DNA from: Pseudomonadota bacterium
Lineage (GTDB): Bacteria > Pseudomonadota > Gammaproteobacteria > Burkholderiales > Burkholderiaceae_D
Reading direction: 5' to 3'
Assembly (NCBI GenBank): GCA_023422955.1
Contig: JAFAGG010000100.1
Coordinates: 1-11,825 of the forward strand
DNA: 11,825 nt
Positions within the stretch are counted from its first letter, which is position 1, and each line of letters starts with the position of its first letter. The notes under the pieces were generated by a model that saw only the letters and a program-made list of their open reading frames with translations, made no database searches and had not been told where the DNA came from. Position numbers and translations under genes: made by a program. Shown here in pieces: positions 1 to 6,397 of the stretch.

Positions 1-1561
1 CATCCACACCGAGCACGACGCTCACCTTGCAGCGTTCATAACCCAGGCCTTCTGCCAGGATGGATTCCCAGCGATGCTCGCACACCGCGGCTTCCAGGGC
101 GGGATTGCGCAGCAGGCGCTGCGTGGCTTGCCAGTTGGCCTGGTCGCCATGATCGAGGCGGCGCGTGCCCAGGTACAAACCGTCCGCACAGGCCAGTCCG
201 GTCTGCGCATAGCGGTCGCTCAGCAACTGGGCCACGGTATGCGCGACCTGGGTGCGGCCGCTGCTGCCGCTAACGCTGACGATGGGAAGCGGGCTTTCAC
301 GCTTTTCGCCGAACAGATGATCGATGATGGCGCCTCCCACCTTTGCGCCCAGCTCCGTTCCGGCTTGCGTATAACGCTGCAAATCCACCCGGGCGCGCAC
401 GGTGACCACGCGGCCCTTGTTTTCCGACAAGGCTTGCGAGACATTCGGCGCAATCACCTGGACCTCGGCCACTTCCAGTCCCAGCACACGCGTTGCCATC
501 GAAGCCAGCGCGGCGACATCGCCGTGCAGCTTCTGAGTCACATCGCGCATGGCCGGAAGCTGGAGGGCTGCGATGACGCGGCCGCCCACCACCAGCAGGC
601 GGTAATCCTGTCCGGCGATGAATTCTTCCGCCAGCACGTCGTCGTCCTGTTCTTTGGCATCCTGATAGGCTGCGGCCAGGCTCTTCCAGGTATTCGCCAT
701 CGGCAGCACTGCGCCGCCGGTACGGACATCGCGCAGCCTGAGCGCGAGCGGAAGGCCATTGTCGTTCCAGTATTCCTGCAGATCGTGAACGCTGCGAATC
801 GCGGTCGCATCGGGCATGGGAATGCCGGCTGCGCGCAGCATCTTGCGCGCCAGCATATGGTCGTCGGCCATGCCTTCCGCAATCGCGCCGTTCAGGGATA
901 TCTTGTTCATCCAGATACGGCGCTGCTGCTTGCCGTAGCCGAGCTGGATCAGGCCGTCCTTGCTCAGGGTCAGGGCGGGAATGCGGCGCTGGGCGGCTGC
1001 TTCCAGGATGCAGGCGGTGCTGGCATCGACCTCGTGTTCGCGCACTACGTGGGTCAGGCAGCGCACGGTCGCTTCTACATCGAAGGGCTGGTTGTCGATC
1101 GCAGCCAGCAGCAATTCGCGCGCGCCATGCAGGGCGGCGCGGCCGATGGCTTCGTTGGGCGTCCGGAATACAACTTTATAGAAGCCTCGCTTGGACATTT
1201 CACGGGCCTGGCCGAAGCCGGCGGCTACGCCTGCCAGGATTTGCAGTTCGATCGCAATGTGTTCCAGGATGTGGCCCGCCCAGGTGCCTTCGCGCAGCCG
1301 TTGCAGGAAGCCGCCGCGTACGCCCGGGGTGCAGTGATGTTCGATCAGGCCGGGCAGCCAGGCGCTCAGACGCTCGGGCAGGCCGGGTATCAGGTTGGAC
1401 GGGCGGTCTTCCAGTTCGCCGATGTCTACCCATGCTTCCAGGATGGGGCGATAAGTCCAGATGCTGGGACCGCGAAGAAACAAGGTCTTGATGATATCGA
1501 TGCGCGCTGCCGCGATGACGTTACCGGTTTTGGGCAGCAGGGCCGCTGTGGTCATTTCCAT
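1..1561 (-). CDS. cphA: Cyanophycin synthetase paralogue, degenerate active sites, 3' end outside the window
   Basis: The reading frame is open from the ATG at 1561 to the window edge (520 codons, no stop). Family resemblance is strong at the N terminus: LRGPSIWTYRP (29-39), AWVDIGELED (43-52), GTWAGHILEHIAIELQ (92-107), and later FIAGQDYRLLVVGGR (314-328). Cyanophycin synthetases polymerise Asp and Arg into a nitrogen reserve, using an ATP-grasp and a Mur-ligase-like domain. Here key residues differ. The usual VVKP and DGNHGRGV loop reads ALRL (273-276) and DVRTGGAV (278-285). Roughly 80 residues are absent between AA (331-332) and DVT (340-342). The usual EVNAGPG reads TVRARVD (387-393). 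The Mur P-loop GTNGKT reads GSSGRT (432-437). The HxxEH motif at 97-101 is kept. The start at 1561 is chosen because GAGAGG lies 7 nt upstream and an in-frame TGA directly precedes it; a second ATG follows two codons later. A canonical cphA may lie downstream off the edge (inference). Family assignment is firm; loss of activity is inferred. Confidence 0.88.
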   Translation of the reverse strand, partial: MEMTTAALLPKTGNVIAAARIDIIKTLFLRGPSIWTYRPILEAWVDIGELEDRPSNLIPGLPERLSAWLPGLIEHHCTPGVRGGFLQRLREGTWAGHILEHIAIELQILAGVAAGFGQAREMSKRGFYKVVFRTPNEAIGRAALHGARELLLAAIDNQPFDVEATVRCLTHVVREHEVDASTACILEAAAQRRIPALTLSKDGLIQLGYGKQQRRIWMNKISLNGAIAEGMADDHMLARKMLRAAGIPMPDATAIRSVHDLQEYWNDNGLPLALRLRDVRTGGAVLPMANTWKSLAAAYQDAKEQDDDVLAEEFIAGQDYRLLVVGGRVIAALQLPAMRDVTQKLHGDVAALASMATRVLGLEVAEVQVIAPNVSQALSENKGRVVTVRARVDLQRYTQAGTELGAKVGGAIIDHLFGEKRESPLPIVSVSGSSGRTQVAHTVAQLLSDRYAQTGLACADGLYLGTRRLDHGDQANWQATQRLLRNPALEAAVCEHRWESILAEGLGYERCKVSVVLGVD

Positions 1562-1608
1562 TCAATTTCCTCTCAGCTATCTGATTATTCTTAACAGGGG
1601 GCTCCTTC

Positions 1609-1624
1609 AGCAAGGGCCGTGCCA
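1609..1624 (-). promoter_or_regulatory. Sigma-54 promoter of the cyanophycin synthetase gene
   Basis: On the minus strand the sequence reads TGGCAC-GGCCC-TTGCT, an exact match to the sigma-54 consensus TGGCAC-N5-TTGCW with the invariant GG and GC in the right spacing. Transcription should begin near 1598, giving a leader of about 37 nt before the ATG at 1561. Sigma-54 promoters need an AAA+ activator bound upstream; the neighbouring gene encodes one, and candidate operators lie at about -120 and -186. Confidence 0.88.
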
Positions 1625-1646
1625 TGAGGGAAAATATGAATGAAAA

Positions 1647-1663
1647 CATCAACTTAGTTGATG
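1647..1663. promoter_or_regulatory. Perfect inverted repeat between operators and sigma-54 promoter
   Basis: CATCAAC-TTA-GTTGATG is a perfect 7 bp inverted repeat with a 3 bp centre, about -50 to -65 from the predicted start. It only partly fits the IHF consensus (two mismatches). It could be a protein-binding site or chance symmetry; no partner is identified. Confidence 0.4.
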
Positions 1664-1707
1664 ACGGGAGAGGAAAGAGGAAGGCTGAGGGCTCAAAAAG
1701 CCGGAAT

Positions 1708-1727
1708 CTGTCGCCATGTGGCGACAG
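1708..1727. promoter_or_regulatory. GlrR-type operator, promoter-proximal copy
   Basis: CTGTCGC-CATGTG-GCGACAG is a 20 bp dyad with 9 bp perfect arms. It contains TGTC-N10-GACA, the motif described for enterobacterial GlrR at glmY-type promoters. It lies about 120 bp upstream of the predicted sigma-54 start, a usual enhancer distance. The same arms recur at 1774-1793. Binding by the adjacent GlrR is inferred. Confidence 0.75.
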
Positions 1728-1745
1728 GGTGCGAACGTTGATTTT

Positions 1746-1758
1746 TAAGTTGTTGATA
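1746..1758 (-). promoter_or_regulatory. Possible IHF site between the two operators
   Basis: The minus strand reads TATCAACAACTTA, an exact fit to the IHF core WATCAR-N4-TTR, within an AT-rich stretch. IHF bending is common at sigma-54 promoters, including GlrR-controlled ones in enterobacteria. The consensus is short, so chance is a real alternative, and this site lies upstream of the nearer operator and not between it and the promoter. Confidence 0.4.
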
Positions 1759-1767
1759 TAGAAGGAT

Positions 1768-3147
1768 TTATTGCTGTCGCTGATCGGCGACAGCGTCGCT
1801 TTCGCCGCGAAACAAGTTGGGTGTCAGTTCATGTTTTTGCAGCAAGCGATAGAACTCGGTACGGTTGCGTTCGGCCAGTCTGGCGGCATCGGACACATTG
1901 CCGTCCGTGAGTTTTAGCAAATGAATCAGATAATTGCGCTCGAATCGCTGCTTGGCCTCGGCATAGCTCAATACCTCCAGCGAAGGAATGCGCAAGGCGC
2001 GCTGCACCAGCGAAAGCGGAATCAGCGGTGTCGTCGCCAGCGCACACAATTGCTCGACCACGTTATAAAGCTGTCGCACATTGCCGGGCCAGGCGGCCGA
2101 CACCAGCGCTTCCAGCGCATCCGGCGCGAAACCGTTCAGGGATTTCTGGTACTTGCCGGCCAGCAGGCGCATGAAATGATGAGCCAGCGGCGCAATATCC
2201 TCGCGCCGTTCGCTGAGCGACGGCATCCACAGCGTGACGACGTTGAGCCGGTAGTACAGGTCTTCGCGGAATTGTCCGTCGGCCATGGCCTGGTCCAGGT
2301 CGCGATGGGTGGCGGACAGGATGCGCACATCGACCGGAATGTCGGTATCCGCACCGACCGGACGCACCTTGCGTTCCTGTAGCACGCGCAGCAGCTTGAC
2401 CTGCAATACCAGCGGCATGTCGCCGATCTCGTCCAGGAACAGCGTGCCGCCGTCTGCGGCTTGCAGCAGGCCGCGCCGGTGTTGGGCCGCGCCGGTGAAC
2501 GCGCCTTTTACATGGCCGAACAGTTCGGATTCCAATAGTTGTTCCGGAATGGCGCCGCAATTGATCGCGACGAAGGCTTCGTCGCCGCGCGGGCTGGCGC
2601 GGTGTATCGCGCGCGCCAGCAATTCCTTGCCGGTGCCGCTCTCGCCGCGGATCAGGATGCTGGCATCGGAGCCAGCGACCAGCAGCGCTTCGTCCAGCAG
2701 AGTTTCCATGCACTGGCTGCGGCTGATCAGATCGGCGCGCCAGCCATCCTTGCCCTTGGGCGAGGCCGTGGCAGTCGCACCCAGGTTCAGCGCCTGCGCG
2801 ACCTTTTCCACCAGCATCTTGCCGTCGAAAGGCTTGGTCAGATAGGCGAACGCGCCGCGCGCCGTCGCTTCCACCGCGTCCGGTATGGTGCCGTGCGCAG
2901 TCAGCAGGATTACCGGCAAGCCGGGGTGCTGGGTACGGATTTCATCGAACAGCGCCAGGCCATCGCGGCCCGGCAGGCGCACGTCGCTGATCACCAGCGC
3001 CGGGCGCTCGACCGCCATTTTCACCAGCGCCGTTTCCGCGCTGTCGGCTTCGATCACGCGATGGCCGGCCGCAGCCAGCCGCAGCGACAACAGGCGCAGC
3101 AAGTCCGGATCGTCGTCCACTAAAAGTATCGAAGAAGCATTCATCAT
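1768..3147 (-). CDS. glrR: Sigma-54-dependent response regulator GlrR (QseF)
   Basis: This 459-residue regulator has three domains. The receiver (about 5-120) has acidic D11-D13, phosphoacceptor D55, T83 and K105. The AAA+ domain (about 140-375) has Walker A GESGTGKE (168-175), the sigma-54 contact loop GAFTGA (215-220) and Walker B GGTLFLDE (233-240). A Fis-type helix-turn-helix lies at about 413-440. The sequence closely follows enterobacterial GlrR, for example SDVRLPGRDG, LLTAHGTIPDAV and the C-terminal NRTEFYRLLQKHEL. GlrR is phosphorylated by GlrK and drives sigma-54 promoters; in enterobacteria it controls the sRNA genes glmY/glmZ and rpoE. The start at 3147 overlaps the qseG stop by 4 bp (ATGA), suggesting translational coupling; a second ATG follows immediately. 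Its likely local target is the sigma-54 promoter 144 bp past its stop. Confidence 0.95.
   Translation of the reverse strand: MMNASSILLVDDDPDLLRLLSLRLAAAGHRVIEADSAETALVKMAVERPALVISDVRLPGRDGLALFDEIRTQHPGLPVILLTAHGTIPDAVEATARGAFAYLTKPFDGKMLVEKVAQALNLGATATASPKGKDGWRADLISRSQCMETLLDEALLVAGSDASILIRGESGTGKELLARAIHRASPRGDEAFVAINCGAIPEQLLESELFGHVKGAFTGAAQHRRGLLQAADGGTLFLDEIGDMPLVLQVKLLRVLQERKVRPVGADTDIPVDVRILSATHRDLDQAMADGQFREDLYYRLNVVTLWMPSLSERREDIAPLAHHFMRLLAGKYQKSLNGFAPDALEALVSAAWPGNVRQLYNVVEQLCALATTPLIPLSLVQRALRIPSLEVLSYAEAKQRFERNYLIHLLKLTDGNVSDAARLAERNRTEFYRLLQKHELTPNLFRGESDAVADQRQQ
1774..1793. promoter_or_regulatory. GlrR-type operator, distal copy inside the 3' end of glrR
   Basis: CTGTCGC-TGATCG-GCGACAG has the same 7 bp arms and the same overall length as the site at 1708-1727, with an unrelated 6 bp centre. 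It too contains TGTC-N10-GACA. Its centre is 66 bp from the other site and about 186 bp upstream of the predicted sigma-54 start. It is encoded within the final codons of glrR (around A-D-Q-R near the C terminus), just before the stop at 1768-1770. Confidence 0.72.
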
Positions 3148-3692
3148 TTTTTATCCTGCTGGGCTTCAGCACCGGATGAGGCGCCCATGCGCGAAGGCAG
3201 GGAACGTTCCACCGCCTTGAGCTGTTCCAGTGTTTGCGTGAGTTGCTGGTTGCGATGCTGCGACTCGGCCAGCGAGCGCTCGCTCGTGTCCAGTTGTTCG
3301 GCCAGGCGTTGTTGCGCTGCATAGTGTGTCGCGAGGAATTGTGCCAGCGGCTTGAACTGCTGCGCTTCGACCGATGAATGATTGATTACCTCGGCCAGAT
3401 TGGATTGCGCGCGCGCCAGGTCGTTCTTGCGTCCCAGCTGGCCAAGCACCATCGCTTTCTGCATCGCGACCGGCAGGCTTTTCGGCTTTTCAATCAGCCG
3501 GTCGAGCTCACGCGGCAGATCGGTGCGTGGCAGGCGCAGCAAGTCCTGGTGATAGGACAGCAGCTCATCCACTACGTTATGAGGCGCCACCACGACGACC
3601 GGTGGCTCATAGGCTGGCGTGAATAGCGGCACCGGCAGCGGCGACGAGCAGGCCGCGAGCAGCAGGGTAGGGAGCAGAAGCTTAATTCTCAT
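3144..3692 (-). CDS. qseG: QseG-like outer-membrane lipoprotein of the GlrKR system
   Basis: This 182-residue protein starts with a short basic-hydrophobic signal and the lipobox LLAAC, so Cys15 is the predicted lipidated residue. Serine follows the cysteine, not aspartate, which favours outer-membrane sorting. A proline- and valine-rich linker (about 18-38) leads into a helical body, and the C-terminal third (about 120-165) is rich in Gln, Leu and Glu, like a coiled coil. It sits between the kinase and regulator genes exactly as qseG (yfhG) does in enterobacteria, where the lipoprotein stimulates the kinase in the periplasm. It overlaps glrK by 11 bp and glrR by 4 bp. The sequence itself is weakly conserved, so the name rests mainly on lipoprotein character and gene order. 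Confidence 0.82.
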   Translation of the reverse strand: MRIKLLLPTLLLAACSSPLPVPLFTPAYEPPVVVVAPHNVVDELLSYHQDLLRLPRTDLPRELDRLIEKPKSLPVAMQKAMVLGQLGRKNDLARAQSNLAEVINHSSVEAQQFKPLAQFLATHYAAQQRLAEQLDTSERSLAESQHRNQQLTQTLEQLKAVERSLPSRMGASSGAEAQQDKK

Positions 3693-5163
3693 GAGCCAGT
3701 TCTATGCGAAAGTGAGCCCCGCGTTCGCTGTCCAGCAATTGCACGCTGCCCTGGTGCGCTTCAATGTATTCGCGCACGATGGACAGGCCGATGCCGCTGC
3801 CGCGCCGGGGGCCAGGAGGTTGGTTTTTGCCCTGGTAAAAGGGTTCAAAGATGCGTTGCCGGTCGGCGGCATCCACGCCGGGACCGTCGTCCATGCAATC
3901 CAGGCGCACGCGATTGCCCTCGCGCGACAGCACGAAGCGGATGCGGTTGCCGGCTTCGCTGAAGCGGATCGCATTCGACAGCAGATTACTCAGCGCCACG
4001 GTCAGCTTGTCGACATCCGCCTTGACTAGCTGTGCTTCGCCTTCGACCGTGACCGTTACGCCGCGCGCCTGCCATTGCAGGCGCTGCGTGTCGACGACCT
4101 GGTGCAGCAGCTTTTCGAGTTCTATGGGCGTGCGCCTGAGTTGCTGTCCTTCAAAGGCGGCCGCGTTGTAGCGCAGCAGGTCTTCGATCTGAGTCTGCAA
4201 GGCCAGCGTATTCTGGCGCAGGATGCGCACGATTTCCTGCTGTTGCGGACTGAGCGTGCCGACCACGCCTTCATTCAGCAGCGCCACGCCTTCCGACAGC
4301 GCCGCCAGCGGCGTCTTCAGTTCGTGCGACACATGGCGCAAAAAGCGCGCCTTGTCGTTTTCCAGACCTGCCAGCCGCAGCCGCAGCCAGTCCAGCTGCT
4401 CGGCCAGCGCGCGCAGGTCGGCCGGGCCTTCGGCCCAGATCGCCTGATCGAAACGGCTTTCTCCCAAACGGCCGATGGCCGAACCGATCTGCGACAGCGA
4501 GCGCGACAGCCACAGGCCGAATGCGATGGCCAGCACCGCCGCCAGCAGCATGGTGACGAACACCATCACGCTCAGCACGCCTTGCCTTCTTTCCAGGTCA
4601 TCCAGCAGCAGTTGATTGCGGCGCTCGACCTCGGTCTTGCTATCCAGTGCCAGCTGGTTGTTGATGGCGGCAAGGCGCCCGAATATCAGGCCCAGCTCCG
4701 CCGTATCGCCGATGTCGCTGGCGGCATGGCGCTTGACGATGGTTTGCACCGCCTTGCTCTCGTTGCGCCAGGCGATAAAGGCATCCTGTGATGTACCGGG
4801 CAAGGCGCCGGCCATTGCATCGAGCAATTCGTGAGCGTCAGCGGCGGCTTCCTTGTAGATTTCCTCGAAGGCCGGGTCTGCTAGGATTAGATACTGGCGG
4901 GCGCTGCGTTCCATGGACGTGGTGCGTTCGCCCAGCTGCTGCACAATCTCGGTCAGATGGATTGCGCTTTGCGCCGTTTCCTTGCTCTCCGTGGCGAGAT
5001 TTTTCAGCGTGAACAGTGCGTGGATGGACGTGCCGCACAAGGGCAGCACGATCAGCAGGAATACCAGCAGCAACAGTGGGCGGAAAGACAGCGCGGCAAA
5101 GAAATTCCTGCCTATTCCAGCGGTCGTTTTCGGTTTGCCAATGAGTGCAGCGGAAGCTGACAT
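3682..5163 (-). CDS. glrK: Sensor histidine kinase GlrK (QseE)
   Basis: This membrane kinase phosphorylates GlrR. Numbering from the chosen start (493 residues): TM1 about 29-48, a periplasmic helical sensor region about 50-195, TM2 about 197-218, then a HAMP-like linker. The H-box FLRHVSHELKTP puts the phosphorylated histidine at 280. The N-box SNLLSNAIRFS, G1 box DDGPGVD (425-431) and G2 box GSGIGLS (455-461) are all intact. The H-box and the SARQYLILADPAFEEIY segment resemble enterobacterial GlrK. The frame extends upstream to an ATG at 5280, adding 39 residues rich in Cys and Pro with no family resemblance; 5163 is preferred because TM1 then falls near the N terminus. A GTG at 5172 is also possible. 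No strong Shine-Dalgarno supports any of the three. Confidence 0.9.
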   Translation of the reverse strand: MSASAALIGKPKTTAGIGRNFFAALSFRPLLLLVFLLIVLPLCGTSIHALFTLKNLATESKETAQSAIHLTEIVQQLGERTTSMERSARQYLILADPAFEEIYKEAAADAHELLDAMAGALPGTSQDAFIAWRNESKAVQTIVKRHAASDIGDTAELGLIFGRLAAINNQLALDSKTEVERRNQLLLDDLERRQGVLSVMVFVTMLLAAVLAIAFGLWLSRSLSQIGSAIGRLGESRFDQAIWAEGPADLRALAEQLDWLRLRLAGLENDKARFLRHVSHELKTPLAALSEGVALLNEGVVGTLSPQQQEIVRILRQNTLALQTQIEDLLRYNAAAFEGQQLRRTPIELEKLLHQVVDTQRLQWQARGVTVTVEGEAQLVKADVDKLTVALSNLLSNAIRFSEAGNRIRFVLSREGNRVRLDCMDDGPGVDAADRQRIFEPFYQGKNQPPGPRRGSGIGLSIVREYIEAHQGSVQLLDSERGAHFRIELAHEN

Positions 5164-5569
5164 GTTTTTCACGATAGGAAGCAAGGGACAACAGTAAGCA
5201 CTGCGCCGCAGCACGGACTTGATATGAGCGCAGATCAGGCAGGGGTAATCTTGCGGAGGGCAAGCCAGGCGTGCTTGCATAGTGATGCATGAACGATCGC
5301 ATCATGGCATGCGGCCAGGCAGCCGTCACCTTGCATTACAGGCACTTTCATTTTTATCAAAGCAGGTCCTGAAGGGGCGGCCCTGAACTGAGGCACGAGA
5401 TTAGCACATCGCACTTGCCGCGTGTTTCGGGGGAGCAAGAATGATGATCTGGCAAGGCCGGTCAAGGCGGGTATCGAAGGGCAAGCATGGAGTTGTTCAG
5501 GTGTTTTCACCGGTACGCGAACGGGCGGCGAGATGATATTGTTATAAGCCCTCATCCTGCGGAGGCGTC
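5164..5569. other. Divergent intergenic region with no convincing gene
   Basis: This 406 bp stretch lies between the 5' ends of glrK (minus) and the SDR gene (plus), so it should hold both promoters. I see no strong sigma-70 pair. A TATAAG at 5543-5548 could be a -10 for the SDR gene, but no -35 stands at the right distance. A short dyad GGTG-TTTT-CACC lies at 5500-5511. Reading frames here encode protein of unnatural composition and no recognisable family. Confidence 0.55.
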
Positions 5570-6319
5570 ATGGAAGCGAAGATCATGCTCATCACCGGCG
5601 GCAGTCGCGGTATCGGCGCAGCGACTGCCAGACTGGCTGCAGCGCAAGGCTACAAGGTTTGCATCAACTATCAGCGCAACCAGGAGGCGGCGCGCCAGCT
5701 GGTGGAGGACATTGCCGCCGGAGGCGGAGAAGCCTTCGCGGTGCAGGCCGATATCGCGCATGAAGACGAAGTGCTGCGCCTGTTTGCCTGCCTGGACCGC
5801 GTGTCCGGCAGGCTGGCCGCGCTGGTCAACAATGCCGGCATACTGGAGAAGCAGATGCGGGTGGAAGACATGACTGCCGACAGGCTGAACCGCATCCTGG
5901 CCACCAATGTGACCGGCAGTTTTTTGTGCGCGCGCGAAGCGATACGGCGCATGTCGAGCAGGCATGGCGGCCAGGGCGGCGCCATCGTCAATGTGTCTTC
6001 GATCGCGGCAAGGCTGGGTGCGCCGGAGGAGTACGTAGACTACGCGGCGTCCAAGGGTGCGATCGACAGCTTCACACTGGGCCTGGCCAAGGAAGTGGCC
6101 AGGGATGGCATACGCGTGAATGCGGTGCGGCCCGGCGTGATCCATACCGAGATCCACGCCAGCGGCGGCGAGCCGGGGCGCGTGGAGAGGGTGAAGGCAG
6201 GCGTGCCGATGCAACGCGGCGGCCAGGCCGAGGAAGTTGCGCACGCTATACTGTGGCTTTTGTCGGACCAGGCCTCGTATACTAGCGGTGCGATTCTGGA
6301 TGTGAGCGGCGGACGCTGA
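5570..6319 (+). CDS. Short-chain dehydrogenase/reductase (SDR)
   Basis: This 249-residue classical SDR is a cytosolic NAD(P)-dependent oxidoreductase. It shows the cofactor motif TGGSRGIG (9-16), NNAG (87-90), N113 in LATNVTGSF, the catalytic serine in NVSS (141-144), YAASK with Y158 and K162, and VRPGVIHTEIH (187-196). The C-terminal DVSGGR is typical. Asn and Arg residues after the second strand (NYQRNQE, 33-39), in place of an acidic residue, suggest NADP preference. Overall it resembles YgfF-type sugar or polyol dehydrogenases, but the substrate cannot be read from the sequence. GGAGG lies 4 nt before the ATG, supporting this start. ald follows 78 bp downstream on the same strand and could be co-transcribed. 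Confidence 0.93.
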   Translation: MEAKIMLITGGSRGIGAATARLAAAQGYKVCINYQRNQEAARQLVEDIAAGGGEAFAVQADIAHEDEVLRLFACLDRVSGRLAALVNNAGILEKQMRVEDMTADRLNRILATNVTGSFLCAREAIRRMSSRHGGQGGAIVNVSSIAARLGAPEEYVDYAASKGAIDSFTLGLAKEVARDGIRVNAVRPGVIHTEIHASGGEPGRVERVKAGVPMQRGGQAEEVAHAILWLLSDQASYTSGAILDVSGGR

Positions 6320-6397
6320 TGATCGCTTGTGCGCCTGAAAGCATTGAGAAGGAAGCCGATGAAATGATCACGAAATGGAAATGAAAGAACTGAAAAC

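Noticed and set aside
74..1594. Plus-strand open frame of 506 codons
   Set aside because: It is the codon-aligned antisense of the cyanophycin synthetase frame. The minus strand gives clear family motifs, whereas the plus translation is rich in His, Gln and Arg and resembles nothing.
1708..1727. The dyad as an intrinsic terminator of glrR
   Set aside because: The nearest T-run on the minus strand starts 8 nt after the stem, the symmetric loop is only 2 nt, and the same arms recur at 1774-1793 with a different centre, which fits a protein-binding site better.
5251..5267. GG-N10-GC (TGGCTTGCCCTCCGCAA on the minus strand) as a sigma-54 promoter for glrK
   Set aside because: Only the GG and GC core matches; the rest of both elements departs from consensus and no GlrR-type dyad lies upstream. 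This core is expected by chance.
5235..5555. 106-codon minus-strand frame upstream of glrK
   Set aside because: No recognisable family, no ribosome site, composition unlike the real genes, and it overlaps the region expected to hold two divergent promoters.
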